Shown here in pieces: positions 1-11,451 of a DNA stretch of 64,000 nt. The position numbers and the translations under genes were made by a program. The stretch is from positions 1,883,501 to 1,947,500 of the forward strand of contig JAYKKM010000147.1 of assembly GCA_035772405.1 (NCBI GenBank), written 5' to 3'. How positions within the stretch are numbered: the first letter of the stretch is position 1; each line of letters opens with the position of its first letter. Below the pieces are notes generated by a model that saw only the letters and a list, made by a program, of their open reading frames with translations, was not told the DNA's origin and did not search any database. The DNA is from Chrysogorgia sp. JL179-B06 (Eukaryota > Cnidaria > Anthozoa > Scleralcyonacea > Chrysogorgiidae).

Positions 1-323
1 AACGAAAAAAGAGCCGACACGTTCAACCGGTGAAGTGATCTGCACGGCCTGATCAGAGCGTGGGATTTGATTTTTGTACTTTAATGAGAACGTGAGTGGG
101 ATTTTGAGATGCAAATACTGATTTCCAGGGTTTTTTTCTTTTGTGTTATGAGCTCTCGACTGTAATAAAATAGACATCCATCCAATTTTTGCAATATAAT
201 TTAATATAGAAATATTGCTAGTGAATTATGCAGGTGTGGGTCTTGTCGTTTGCTATATTCCCCACAACCTCGGTTGAGTTCTTGAATTTTCTTTGTTACA
301 AGAGTTATATTGTTACACGAGAA
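1..323. other. Non-coding stretch, nothing recognised
   Basis: AT-rich sequence with no credible coding frame, RNA gene or repeat structure that I can identify. It may be the inner part of a repeat that starts outside the window. Confidence 0.4.
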
Positions 324-426
324 TTAAACAATTATTGTTCATCATGAATTTTCAAGGGCCAGGTTGTGTTATCTGCCGAAGGCTGAGGCGGATAATACAA
401 CAACGAGGTCATTCTGATAATTGTTT
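324..426. repeat. Palindromic foldback MITE, copy 1
   Basis: An inverted repeat whose centre reads TGCCGAAGGCTGAGGCGGAT and whose outer ends are AACAATTATT and GATAATTGTT. A better preserved relative lies at 3352-3498 with the same centre and the same ends. Non-coding; two copies in 3 kb indicate a short non-autonomous family. Confidence 0.6.
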
Positions 427-954
427 TATTATGCATAAAATGTGTACTCGATATAACTGAACCAAATAACTAAGCCGGCTAATATTAATTCGCGAAAAAC
501 TAATGATAGTAAAGAACGTACGATAGTCTAAATCATGAGAAATTGCATTTTGCCGCATGAAAATGTTTGTATTGTGGATCTTAGCTTCATCGTGGTTCAT
601 TGCATAGCGCTAGTGTTGGTCTTGTTTACTGTAAAGTTTTATACCCTCAAAGTTTATCTGAGTGGAGAAATCGTGTTTCCAATAAATCCAGAAAACTAAT
701 TGGCATAAAATATGCCGCTTATCATAAACACAATTTCTCTAGATATATAAATGCTATAAGTGTGAATTACGTTTCAATAATCAAGACCACCGCTAGAGCT
801 ATGCAATGAACCAAAATAAAGCTCCGATTTGCATTACAAAACCTTTATGGGGGAAAATGCAATTTCTCATGATTTAGACTATGAAGCCACCTTAGCACTT
901 TTCAGTACGAAAATGAAACTGAAAATTCGATAAATATACGACAAATTGTCCATA

Positions 955-1080
955 AACGTCACTTCTAAAGTTCTGTTAAAGAGTTTTCTTTTTAAATTTG
1001 TGTTTCATGGTCCTGCCACCGTCATGTTAATGTATCCGATGAACAAGGTATCTGTAGGTTGACGTCATTTACCTACAGAT
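955..1080 (+). repeat. Arm of a dispersed inverted repeat (partner at 3040-3190)
   Basis: This segment (AGAGTTTTC..., then a CACCGTCATGTT stretch, then ATCTGTAGGTTGA) is similar to the reverse complement of 3040-3190. The two arms face each other and enclose the AT minisatellite. Another partial copy of the CACCGTCATGTT stretch lies at 2923-2955. Probably the ends of a non-autonomous element. Between 1100 and 2300 I see no gene or other recognisable feature. Confidence 0.45.
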
Positions 1081-2309
1081 ACCATAAAATATCTGTAGGC
1101 AGTAACCAATCAAAATCGAAAAGTAAAAAACGCATAATAAAACAAATAGACATTGAAATATTACTATAGTGGTTCGCTTTTGGAAGTACGAATTTTGGTT
1201 GAACAAACAAACTAAGTGTACATAAAGAGACACTGCAAGGAAGCTTAGACGAGGTATATTTTCTTGGCCTTGTTTTCGTCTGGGAATGAATTGCAAATTC
1301 TTGCAGTTCTCGTGGTTGAATTACCAAACAAGCTAAAATAAAATTACGAGACATTCATAAATTTCGGCTAAAGTGATACTTTGTATACGTTACCGTTGCT
1401 CATGCACGTGGTTAAATATATAAAATACGAATTTAGTTAACACAAGCGAAAATAATAGGAACCTTAACTCTTTCAATACGGGCGCAGTTAAAATGGGTCG
1501 TTGATGACCCGCAAAGTCGTCAATCGAAAAACACGGCACACGGTAACGCAAGATTAAAAATTGAAATTCGACAAGCGCCAGGAACATGAAATCCACGCAC
1601 ACGCCAAGTTTGATTTGATTTCATAAACAACTCTGCGATTGGTGGCATTTTTAGTTTTCAAGATGCTATGCGGGCGTGCAAGATGGCCTTTTCTGGAAAA
1701 ATGTAAATTTTTCAACCTGATTTATGATAATTAATGCTAATTTATATTAACATAATGTGTTTTGTTCGGGAAATTTAAAAGAACAAGTAAAAGCCGGTTT
1801 ATTGGGCTTCCAGAAAATGTATAGCTTTCGCAACAGTTATGGTTATTTCAAGAGATATCAATAGAACAACGTGGTCGTTCAATTTTTGATGTTTTTCAGC
1901 CGTAATGAAAGAGTTAATAAGCAATAATAGGTAAATTGAAAATAATCGAAGAAAAAGCGTGAAAGGAAAAGCAGTTTATTATATGTTGAATTGAAAATAA
2001 TCAATGTAAATACAGTTTAACAAAGCAAAAAAATGGTCAGTGACAAAAAATGAACCCCCTTCTCTGCTCCCCCCTACCCCCCTCATTGAGAGGAATTATG
2101 TAAGGGTTACCCGAAGCAGAGTCTCTGCAGAGATCCCACCCGCACCGGTCCACCCGCACGGGAGCTCATACTTTTAAATATATACGCAAGCTATCTATAC
2201 ACTACAAAGACAATAGGTTCTGTGCATGTGGGTCAAAAAGGTCAACATTCACCGTGTTTAGAAATGTAGGAAATAGTTCACCAAATTGGCTTAAAATTTG
2301 ATATGTGTG

Positions 2310-2930
2310 TTGTTAAATATATGGCTATTTAAATATGTTGTTATTTAAATATATTGCTATTTAAATATATTGCTATTTAAATATATGGCTATTTAAATAT
2401 GTTGTTATTTAAATATATTGTTAGTTAAATATATTGCTATTTAAATATATCACTATTTAAATACATGGTTTTAAAATATATTGCTATTTAAATATATGGC
2501 TATTTAAATATGTTGTTATTTAAATATATTGCTATTTAAATATATTGCTATTTGAATATATTTCTATTTAAATATATGGCTATTTAAATATGTTGTTATT
2601 TAAATATATTGTTAATTAAATATATTGCTATTTAAATATATTGCTATTTAAATATATGGATATTTAAATTTATTGCTATTTAAATATATTGCTATTTAAA
2701 TACATGGCTTTAAAATATATTATTATTTAAATATATGGATATTTAAATTTGTTGGCTATTTAAATATATTGCTATTTAAATATATGGATATTTAAATATA
2801 TTGTTATTTAAATATATTGCTATTTGAATATATTGCTATTTAAATATATTGCTATTTAGATATATGGATAATTGAATATATTGCTATTTAAATATATTGC
2901 TATTTAAATATATGGCTATTTAAATTTGTG
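2310..2930. repeat. 17-bp AT minisatellite
   Basis: About 36 head-to-tail copies of a unit close to TTGCTATTTAAATATAT. Variant bases (GGC/GTT/GGA in place of TGC) recur in blocks, which suggests higher-order duplication of groups of units. Non-coding. Confidence 0.9.
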
Positions 2931-3039
2931 TTTCATGGCTCTGCTACCGTCATGTTTATTTTCGGTCAACCAGGACGAGCAAGCTATGTCTGTATGTTTA
3001 CCGTCATCTACATGAATAAATCTTTTACTCTATCTCAAT

Positions 3040-3190
3040 TTTTATTGGTTGATGACCTACAGATATTTTTCCATATAGCTTGCCCGCCCGAAAATAAACA
3101 TGGCGGTGGCAAATAAAATGAAAAACAAATTTTAAAAAGAAAGCTCTTTGACAGGAATTTAGAAGTAAGGTTTATCGACAATTATATTAA
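3040..3190 (-). repeat. Second arm of dispersed inverted repeat
   Basis: Reverse-complement relative of 955-1080, sharing the ATCTGTAGGT block, a CACCGCCATGTT-like stretch, and an AAAGAGCTTTC block on its minus strand. Flanks the minisatellite on the right. Confidence 0.45.
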
Positions 3191-3351
3191 GTTTTTACTA
3201 CCGTTTTTACCGTTAGTACCTTTTTTTTACAATTAAAACAAATAAAAATTGCAGAAAAGGTAAATCAATTTTAAAATAACTCTATCTTCGGTATCGCCAA
3301 ATAACTGATTTGGTACAGTCAATCAAAATCGAGATAAAAATGAAAATAATA

Positions 3352-3498
3352 AACAATTATTATTGGATGAGGCTGAGCATAATATTAATAATTATCCAGA
3401 CCGAGGCCAATGTCATCTGCCGAAGGCTGAGGCGGATAACATTGACAGAGGTCTGGATAATTCTTGATATCATGTGTAAGCCGAATCCAATAATTGTT
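3352..3498. repeat. Palindromic foldback MITE, copy 2
   Basis: The outer arms begin ACAATTATTATTGGAT and end ATCCAATAATTGT. An inner pair, AATTATCCAGACC and GGTCTGGATAATT, brackets the centre TGCCGAAGGCTGAGGCGGAT. Same family as 324-426. A short frame on the plus strand across it is a shadow of the palindrome. Confidence 0.7.
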
Positions 3499-3719
3499 TT
3501 ATTATACAGTTATAAATGTAGAAGCCTTTAGCGAGTTTAGGAAGTAAGCCACGCAAAGACAATTACGTCACCTACAGACAATTTTTGGGAAAAAACTGGA
3601 AAATTCGAAGATTTATGTTGGAAGCACTTATATTGCTTTGAACGTGCTTACATAAAATTAAATTGTGATAATGGCTACATTATGATACGAGGAAAATACC
3701 ACCAGTTAAATCCTAATAT

Positions 3720-4230
3720 TTTCAGATTAAAACAATGCCTGTTGGCCTTTTGATCGCTACCAGTTTAATATTTCTCACTCTCTTTAATCCAAATACGTTT
3801 GTATGTTCGTACGACACTGATATAAAGAAAAAAGTGCTGAACTGCCGAAATATTTTGCAATGAAATACTGACGTTGGAGAGGAGCCGTTCATCTGAGCAA
3901 GACGTGATGAAATAAAATAAATAGTGCTTATATGCCAACAGGGTGAAATCAAATACACTGGAGATAAACAAACTGATATTTATTGAGATGCAAAAATGTA
4001 AAATCCGAGTGCTATTTTTACAGTCGACAGCAAATCTGAGACTGTGGGGAGAGAGAACTAGTCAAGGGTGCAATGACAGGTCCAATACTCAAGGAACTAT
4101 CGATGGTAAAGCGCGGTAGGAAAGAAAACTCGAATAGGAATGAAAGTGCATGAACTTGTCTGGCCATGGGGTGGTGTGTGGTCCCAAGTTTAAAAATAGG
4201 CATGCTAGGCATGCATGTATCAACCGCCAT
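3720..4230 (-). mobile_element. Penelope-like element family A, 3' region/pLTR relic
   Basis: On the minus strand this matches, in the same order, the end of PLE family A seen at 45125-45330 (minus) and 16680-19330 (plus): the KLGTT tail codons after the GIY-YIG domain, the CTGTAAAAATAGCA block, and a TCTTGCTCAGATGAACGG block where an intact hammerhead sits in the 19.2-kb copy. Here the hammerhead core is altered (CTCAGATGA, CCAAC for GAAAC), so self-cleavage is not expected. No open frame of useful length. Confidence 0.6.
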
Positions 4231-4258
4231 AGTTTACATAGTTTCAGTGCCCTCTGCG

Positions 4259-4289
4259 CAATAATAATAATAATAATAATAATAATAAA
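4259..4289. repeat. (AAT)n at the LINE 3' end
   Basis: About ten AAT triplets directly downstream (minus-strand sense) of the LINE coding relic. A short simple-repeat tail instead of poly(A) is usual for CR1/L2-type LINEs. Confidence 0.7.
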
Positions 4290-7145
4290 GACGTATTAGG
4301 AGCATTATACAATAGTCTCAATGCTCTTACAACAATATATATATTCTTAAAGTTACTTTTAAAACTAATTACAGTTTCATTATAAGATAAAGCCTCTACT
4401 ATATATATTAATCTATGAACAATAACTATTAATTTAAAAAAAGAAAAGTCTTAACTGCAGACTTAAAACTACTTAACATTTCAAAGCTTCTGATTTCCTG
4501 TGGTAATGAATTCCACAGTTTTGGTGCTGCAACCGCGAGAATGCTCTGTCTCCATGAGTCACCGTTTTGGATTTTGGCTCGAGTAGCAGATTTCGGTCAG
4601 ATGATCTCAAACTACGAGTAGGTTTATATTTAGTTAGCAAATCAGTAATATAAACAGGCGCCTGGCCATGCAAAGCCTTGAAAGTAATTATTAGTATCTT
4701 AAAAACAATCCGTGATCTCACCGGCAACCAGTGAAGATTACGTAGCACCGGGGAGATATGCTCCGATTTTTTAACCCCTGTAACAAGTCTAGCAGCTGTA
4801 TTTTGAATTCGCTGTAACTTGCTCAATTCAGTTTCGGGTAAGCCATGGCATATAGGATGCTATTACAGCTGTCAAGTTTTGATGTTATGAATGCATGCAC
4901 TAACTTCTCACAGTCCTTTTTACTCAAATATTTCCTGATCTTGCCAATATTTCTGATAGCCAAAGTGGCCGATTTACAAATGTTATTTACATGAGTATTT
5001 AATTTTAAATGTCTATCAACAGCAACACCGAGATCACGTGCAACCGGAGCCGGTTGGATTTTCACATCATTAACACATATTTCTGGCATTGGTTCGCAAT
5101 GCATAAAACGTGATGATATAGATGGACAATATCGGTTTTACTTGGATTGCATATAAGACCATTCATAGTACACCAGATGGTGATGTCCTTAATACATAAC
5201 TCAAGTTTAGCTAGAGCAGCAGGTCGATCACATGGAGATTTTATAGGCATATACAGCTGTGTGTCATCAGCGTACATTATGCAATCAAGGCCGTGGGCTT
5301 TGATCATCCAATGGCGCAAAGAAGAGTGAAAACAGAAGTGGACCCAGTACAGAACCCTGAGGTACACCATATTGCAATGGTTTATTTGAGGAATGCGTAT
5401 TCTCACCATAACTGACTGTACCCGATCAGAAAGTTATGAGCGATACCAGGCTAGTACAGTTCCACTAAACCCATAACGATGTTCAAGTCTCTCCAATAGA
5501 ACAGTGTGGTCAATGGTGTCGAACGCAGATGATAAGTCCAATAGTACCAACACTACTTCCTGATTTTCATCAAGTGCGTAAAGGATGTCATTGAAAACAC
5601 GCAGAACTGCTGTCTCTGTGCTATGAAAGAGTCAAATAAGCAGATTGCATTTTTGCAAGGAGGTTATTCTCAATAAGATAGTCTGTTGTCTGTCTGGCAG
5701 CAATCCGCTCTAATACTTTTGACAAGAAAGCCACGTTAGTAATAGGTCTATAGTTAGGGATTTGCTCTTTATCACTAGTAGGTTTTTTAATAGATGGGCA
5801 GATGAGACCTTTCTTAAGTGACAGAGGAAATACTCCTGAGGATAAAGATGAATTGATAATGTCAGTAATTGGGGCAGCTAACACGTCAAGAGATTCCTTT
5901 AGCAGATGTGTAGGTACAGGATCTAAGGCACAGGATTTAGACGAGTACTGTTTGATAGTGTTACAGACAAAGCTTTCAGATTCAGTAGTAAATTCACTGA
6001 GTGAGCTTTTACAACAAGGAGAGTCAACTGCTATAGATAGCTTCTTAACTGACCCATGTGTACTATAGTAAGTTTATCTCGAAGTAACTGAATCTTAGTT
6101 GAAAAATAACAACTAAAAGCATCAGCCAGGTCATACGAAGAATCATGTGATGGCAATAAAGGAATAGATTTTACTCGGAACATCCCCCCAATCATGTGAA
6201 ATAGCTGATTCTGATTAGAGTTATATATCTTAGCCTTATAATAATCTGTTTTTTCAAAATCAATTGCCTTTGCGTATTTACGACATTGTTCCTTGTACAA
6301 TTGATGATGAACCTGAAGGCGTGTAGAGAGAAATTTACGCTCAAACTGTCGTTTTTGTTTCTTCATAACTCTTAAGCTATCATTAAACCATGGAGCATTT
6401 GGGCGAAGGGTAATTGAGCGTGTACGTTTGGGTGCGTGTTTGTCCAAAAGCTCAGACAATACACAATTGAACTGTTCAGTAGCAGTGTTTACATCAGATA
6501 CGGATGAACAAATTAATTGCGAGTCAAGGATATCTTTTCGCCATGCCTGTAGGTCTATACGACGTAATTCAGGATGATTAATAACTTTTTTAGAGGATTG
6601 GGGTCTCGGAAAATCCATGTTGCAAACAACAACACTGTGATATGAAGGTAAATCAGAGACGATCTCCATGGCAGTAGACAGCAAACTATCCTCCTGACGA
6701 TCAATAATAAGGTCCAGTGTGTGGCCACATCGATGAGTCATACCAGTAACTCTTTGTTGTAAACCTGCTGAATCCAGGAGTTCCGTAAACCTACTAGCAT
6801 CATCATCATTAACAACATCCATATGGAAATTGGAATCCCCATGGGTAATTAACAAATAACCCGGAGCAACAACTAACTCTTCTAAAATCGTAGAAAAATC
6901 ATTGAAGAACATGGATGTCGTAAGCTTGTTCTTACGAGATGGAGGAGGTCTATAAACCGTGATGTGGCGAATATGCTTTTGAGACGATGATATGGAAATA
7001 TCCATATATTCCATTGACGCAAACGTTGAGACATAATTTTTATTTACGGTGAAACCCTTGCGAAAGAATACCCCAACTCCACCTCCTTTCGAATGGGATC
7101 TTGGCAAATGAAGAAACTTGTAATCTTGTATAGGTATTGATAATT
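4259..7145 (-). pseudogene. CR1/L2-like LINE ORF2 (endonuclease-RT), decayed
   Basis: A minus-strand non-LTR retrotransposon reading from about 7145 to 4473. The open blocks in order are: apurinic-type endonuclease (7107-6031; SKGGGVGVFF, VYRPPPSRK, THGDSNFH, DLPSYHSVV); RT start (5884-5621; NYRPITNVAFLSKVLE); RT active site MYADDTQLY with the YADD codons at 5263-5274; RT thumb (5104-4823; ARDLGVAVD); and C-terminal region (4826-4473; LQRIQNTAARLVTGV, HWLPVRSRI). The blocks are in different frames with stops between them, so the copy is dead. The N-terminal part of the endonuclease is missing, a normal 5' truncation. Clade (CR1 versus L2) is not resolved by eye. Confidence 0.9.
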
Positions 7146-7222
7146 TCAGCTATGTTAGTATCTGCTGCAATATATACCTAAGAAGTGCAGACCAAGTAAT
7201 TTTATTTTATCACTCCTTGCCC

Positions 7223-7610
7223 TCAGACGCCATGTTGCCGTTTACTTGGATTTCGAGATGCCATCGGCAATAACCGGTACAGTTTCGTCGATTGATCACG
7301 TGATTTAGATGCAATCAAGATTTTGGTCCGTCCATCCTGAGTTGATACAAAAATGAGACGCTTCTCTTGCCGTTCGCGGTTATCGTTACCAGCTGAGATG
7401 GAAAGGATAACACAGACTTTACTCTCTGAAACCAAATGATTTGAGTTATTGAAATGGTGGGCTACATGTTTGTCAACATCATTGTTCCTCACGGAACTAA
7501 GATTTTCAGCAAACCTGTTTGAAAGGCGTCGTCCAATTTCACCGATGTAGATTTTAGGGCATTTATCGCAAGAAATGCAATAAAAGTTTGTGGGTGCATG
7601 AAAAAATATG
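7223..7610 (-). pseudogene. GIY-YIG endonuclease domain of a Penelope-like element (family A relic)
   Basis: The minus-strand frame reads CISCDKCPKIYIGEIGRRLS, then HHFNNSNH. This is the GIY-YIG domain with its upstream CxxC finger that forms the C-terminus of Penelope-like reverse transcriptases. It nicks target DNA during retrotransposition. It is close to the copy at 45241-45594 (CISCDKCPKIYIGETGRR). Only the domain remains; no RT is visible upstream in the neighbouring 7.6-8.0 kb, so it is a truncated copy. The longer frame beyond 7610 is not similar to anything I know. Confidence 0.85.
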
Positions 7611-7619
7611 ACGGATAGT

Positions 7620-7960
7620 CCGGTGGAATTTAGGGGTAGTAATGACTGCGGTAGGATTGAGGATTGGGAATGTGTAGCAGCGGGAACGGCAGCAAGAAAA
7701 TGTTCCCGCCGGTGCAGATGTGTTTTGTTTAAGGACACTATCACCATGTACTATACGGAGTCACTTGAAATGAATGACGTCTCAGGACCATTTTGTGAAA
7801 TTTAAAACGTCAGCCATTTTCACTGATAACCCTTTGATATCTTTTAGCCGTAATAAAAACATCTGCATGTGATTCCTTAGTAGGCCTACATAGTTCCCTT
7901 AAACAAAACACCTCGGCACCAGCGGGAACATTTTTAGCGGTCAATGGCGATTTGTGATCT
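7620..7960. other. Non-coding, nothing recognised
   Basis: No gene, RNA or clear repeat. Two related GCGGGAAC stretches occur near 7680 and 7920, possibly remnants of an inverted repeat. Confidence 0.35.
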
Positions 7961-7964
7961 GATT

Positions 7965-8300
7965 GCCGATTGATTTCTAAATACATAAAATATGTTTTTA
8001 CGAACGGTATGCACGTTTGCGTAACATAATAGGCATTATGTACTTACACTTATGTACTTAGACTCGTTAATTTTAAATCTGTTTTCAGAATTGAAATCGA
8101 GTAAATATTGACCGAGATATATAAACGTTCAAAAATCTACGACGAAGCGGCCTTCTGATTGCAGATTAATTTCTAAGTACATAAACAGGTTTTTACGAAG
8201 GGTATGTACGTTCGCGTAATATAATAGACATATATGTAATGTATTTAGACTCAGTAATTCCAAATCTGTTTTCAGAATTGAAATCGGTTAAATAATGCAT
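7965..8300 (+). repeat. Tandem duplication, about 185-bp unit
   Basis: Two head-to-tail diverged copies (about 7965-8115 and 8152-8300). Both contain GTTTTTACGAA, then GGTATG and an ACGTT-CGCGTAA block, then TCTGTTTTCAGAATTGAAAT. No coding potential. Confidence 0.7.
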
Positions 8301-8332
8301 CGAAATCGATTGCATTGGGATTTATGATAGCA

Positions 8333-8333
<1 letters not shown>

Positions 8334-8391
<58 letters not shown>
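8334..8391. repeat. (TA)n microsatellite
   Basis: Pure TA repeat that ends exactly at the start of the tRNA-derived repeat (TCGAGTGAAATGCC). Other TA tracts lie at about 8668-8716 and 8817-8952; the last is interrupted by a few AATA units. Confidence 0.95.
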
Positions 8392-8395
<4 letters not shown>

Positions 8396-8663
8396 GTGAA
8401 ATGCCAAATATTACCTATAATATACCCAGAATATTATCCCGGCATTACCACCACCATATATACAGAACTCGTGACTAGGCTCTCGGCAACGGCTTCCGTA
8501 GCTCAGTTCGCGGGTTCAATTCCCAGCCGGAAGGCCTTAAAGTTGCATTTTTCGCAACTGGTCCCGGTTTGGTCTTAAAATATATGTATTCCAACACTCG
8601 AAATTTTCCTTCACCATAAATCCTTTCAACATGTAGTTTGATCGAGTGAAATGCCAATTATTA

Positions 8664-8667
<4 letters not shown>
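8392..8667 (+). repeat. tRNA-derived SINE-like repeat (copy 1, deleted tRNA part)
   Basis: Bounded on both sides by the same block (TCGAGTGAAATGCCAA at 8392 and again at 8642). Inside is a tRNA-like part with an A-box-like CCGTAGCTCAG and B-box-like GGTTCAATTC, followed by the 3' body (TTGCATTTTTCGCAACTGG, CCAACACTCGAAATTTTCC). The anticodon region present in the 35-kb copy is deleted here. Further pieces are at 26646-26735 and 46975-47012 (minus). Probably RNA polymerase III-derived and mobilised by a LINE; the direct terminal blocks are unusual for a SINE. Confidence 0.7.
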
Positions 8668-8954
<287 letters not shown>

Positions 8955-9046
8955 CAATAACTTGTTTACTACGCGCATTCTCATTGGTTGGTGGCCATGA
9001 TCTATTATAGTCTAGAGGCCAAATCGAAAAAGAGCTTTATTTTTCG

Positions 9047-9293
9047 AGTTGGCTGCACCCCATGGGTGGCCAATGTTTCTTGGTATCATTTTAAAGCTTG
9101 TAGCCTGCTGATTACGAATCTGGATGTTACCACTTGAAAAAGGTGTCCAAAAGGCTTGGTAACCAGGCCTAAACATCCCATAGTCCTTTGCGTCACAATC
9201 TCATTATTATTCATTTTCTTGCTGGTTTTTAGGCTTTGTTACGGCAACTTTAAACTTAAACACCTGAATTTCATGCATTATATACTAGGCTAT
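9047..9293 (+). repeat. Left terminal inverted repeat of the XPG-like transposon
   Basis: 247 bp starting AGTTGGCTGCACCCC and ending ACTAGGCTAT. It matches the reverse complement of 15309-15555 at 244 positions. Just inside (about 9296-9345) a further block, ATTTTATACCTT...ATGTACGAAAATAAAAA, is repeated inverted at about 14885-14926. The original inverted repeat was therefore longer, or subterminal repeats exist. Confidence 0.92.
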
Positions 9294-9561
9294 ATACATT
9301 TTATACCTTGTTTTCATGTACGAAAATAAAAAATCTTCATGTCATCCTAATAATCGCAAAAACGTAAAAAAAGTATTTCTGGATATCAATCTGAAATCAT
9401 TAAACTATTAAAATGGCAAAATAAGAAAGAAATCAATATAACCAGTTTGAGAATAAATAATGACTAAATAATCACTACAACAACAATTTATAGAAAAAAA
9501 TATTATTTGTTTTGGCGCCTGTGCCTTATGAGCCGGATGGGGCCAGCGGTTGTAATTCAAG

Positions 9562-9608
9562 ATGGCGGCTTGTACATGCCGTGTACTTGACTTCTCTATC
9601 ATAACTGT
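9562..9608 (+). CDS. Possible short 5' coding exon of the transposon gene
   Basis: CAAGATGGCGGC gives an ATG in good context. It is followed by 15 codons and a strong donor, ACT|GTAAGTATA, at 9608/9609. It lies inside the transposon, 128 bp before the large exon. The acceptor that would join it is not obvious. The main exon has its own ATG at 9736, so this exon is a hypothesis only. Confidence 0.25.
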
Positions 9609-9735
9609 AAGTATATATTTTTTGTCTAAAGCTTATTCAAACCGTACGCGAAGTAATTTCCATACTGACACAATTAATGTAATACAGGATAGTGCAAAGA
9701 CTTCTATTTAAGTTAAAGATTATTAAAGTCTTTTT

Positions 9736-11334
9736 ATGGCATTTTCACTGCAACCAAGTTTATCTTCAACTTCTATGACAAGTTGCCTTTGTCACAAAGA
9801 TGAAGTTCAAGGCCCACTAACTGATTTTTCAGCTGGAAGCAGGAAGACCTTCAAGAATGCTTGCAATCTACGAGACGATGATATTTCAGAATCTATGAAA
9901 GGGAAATTGGAAAGTGGTCCATTTGGAGGGTATCATCGAAAATGTTACCAAACTTATACAGCCAAAAGTCATATTGAACGAGTGACTGCTAAAAGGAGGA
10001 AAATAGTTCCTGATGCCTTCTCTTCAAAGACAGAAAAAGATACCGATACACTTCTAACAAGATCATTTTTGCAGTCTACAAACACTAGAAGCTGTTGGAT
10101 ATGCCAGGCAGAGAAGACGGATGCAAAAGACAGAAGGAGAAAAGAGAGGCTCACAAATTGTCAGACGATGACAGCTGGAAGTACTCTTCTACAGGCAGCA
10201 AAAGTCCGAGGGGATCAAAGACTTATTGTAGCGCTAAACGACCAAGACCCTGTGGCCATAGAAGTATGTTATCATAAGTCGTGCTATCGATATTATACTA
10301 ACCTCAAGCAAACAGAATTGAAGGAAAGTCATGAAGGAGACCTGGAATCGCATTATGATGCAGCATTCCAACAGCTAAAGTCAGAAATTGAATCGAAATT
10401 GTTTCAACACTTTGAAGTTTTGCATATGTCTGATCTACGGCAAAGATTCGTGGAAAAACGTTTACTGCAGGGAGTAGACAACCCCATGTATCGATCGGAG
10501 AAGCTGAAATCCAGAATACAAAAGGCTTATCCAGACAGGGTAAGCTTCTGGCACCCAAGATATCGATCTGAGACAGAACTCATCTACTGTAATGATGTCC
10601 CGAAAGGTCAAATCGTCGAGTCCGCTGTTAATGTTAGTCGTGAAGAGGAAATAAGTGTTACAGCTGATGACGCTATCCATGGCAACTATGTTTATCATGC
10701 AGCAAAGATTGTCCGAGCCAGCCTATTAAATCACGAAACCATCATGCCATGGCCACCGTATGCTGCTGACTTAAGGAACGAAAACATTTCTCTTCCCAAC
10801 CCGGTTTACAATCTGTTCTCTTGGATTCTTACTGGCGGTGTACAACTCCAACAGGGTACTGATGGGAAGGTTGACCTGGAGGACCATTCGGCACAACGAT
10901 TAGTACAGTCCTTTGGTCAGGATCTCCTTTATGCCGTTACTAAAGGAAGGCAGAAAACCCCAAAGCACGTGGCCTTACCTCTCACCGTGAAAAATCTTAC
11001 GGGAAGTAAAGAAGTAATAACGTTGCTGAACCGGTATGGTCATGGAATCTCCTACGACAAAGTTCTTGAAATTGAGACGAGACTGGCAGAAGAGCAATTA
11101 AAAACCGAAGTTAATGGCGTAATACTTCCTAAGATCATCCAACCAAACGTTTTCAGTACTTTCTGCTGGGACAACATCGATATTTTGGAAGAAACCTTGT
11201 CAGGCCAGGGAACAACACACTGTACAAATGGCATTGTTATACAGAGGCAGATTGCTGGATGCGAACCTCCACCCATCAGAGTCCGAGATAAACAAAGTGT
11301 ACGCAGACGTTCATTTCCCGCTGCTTTGAGTCAG
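9736..11334 (+). CDS. Transposon protein exon 1: twin Cys/His zinc motifs, N-terminal region
   Basis: 533 codons to the donor CAG|GTTTGG at 11334; phase 0. Two similar zinc-binding modules are visible: C17-x-C19 with H67-x2-C70 (YHRKCYQTYT), and C120-x2-C123 (CWIC) with H180-x2-C183 (YHKSCYRYYT). The repeat of the CxxC...YHxxCYxxYT plan shows an internal duplication, probably DNA- or partner-binding. The rest (residues 200-533) has no domain I recognise; it includes the conserved-looking NPVYNLFSWILTGG and FSTFCWDNIDILEETLSGQGTT-type segments. The family is found, usually as 'uncharacterized protein', in many cnidarian, fish and arthropod genomes (from memory). Role inferred: DNA recognition part of the transposase. 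Confidence 0.8.
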
Positions 11335-11451
11335 GTTTGGTATTAGTCATCAATTATCTAGAGTAGACCGTAGTCAGTTGTAACACCCGATTGTTATTTG
11401 TCAACGTTTAACATCAAACTCATCAATTAATATTGTCAATTGGTTTTATAG

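Noticed and set aside
1073..1354. Overlapping 75- and 93-codon minus frames
   Set aside because: Low-complexity AT-rich sequence, no homology, overlapping frames without codon bias; chance ORFs.
2310..2930. CRISPR-like regular repeats
   Set aside because: Head-to-tail units without unique spacers, eukaryotic context, no cas genes.
7223..7747. Free-standing GIY-YIG homing endonuclease gene
   Set aside because: The CxxC-plus-GIY-YIG sequence matches other Penelope-like element termini in the window, and the PLE 3' region is recognisable elsewhere; it is a retroelement relic.
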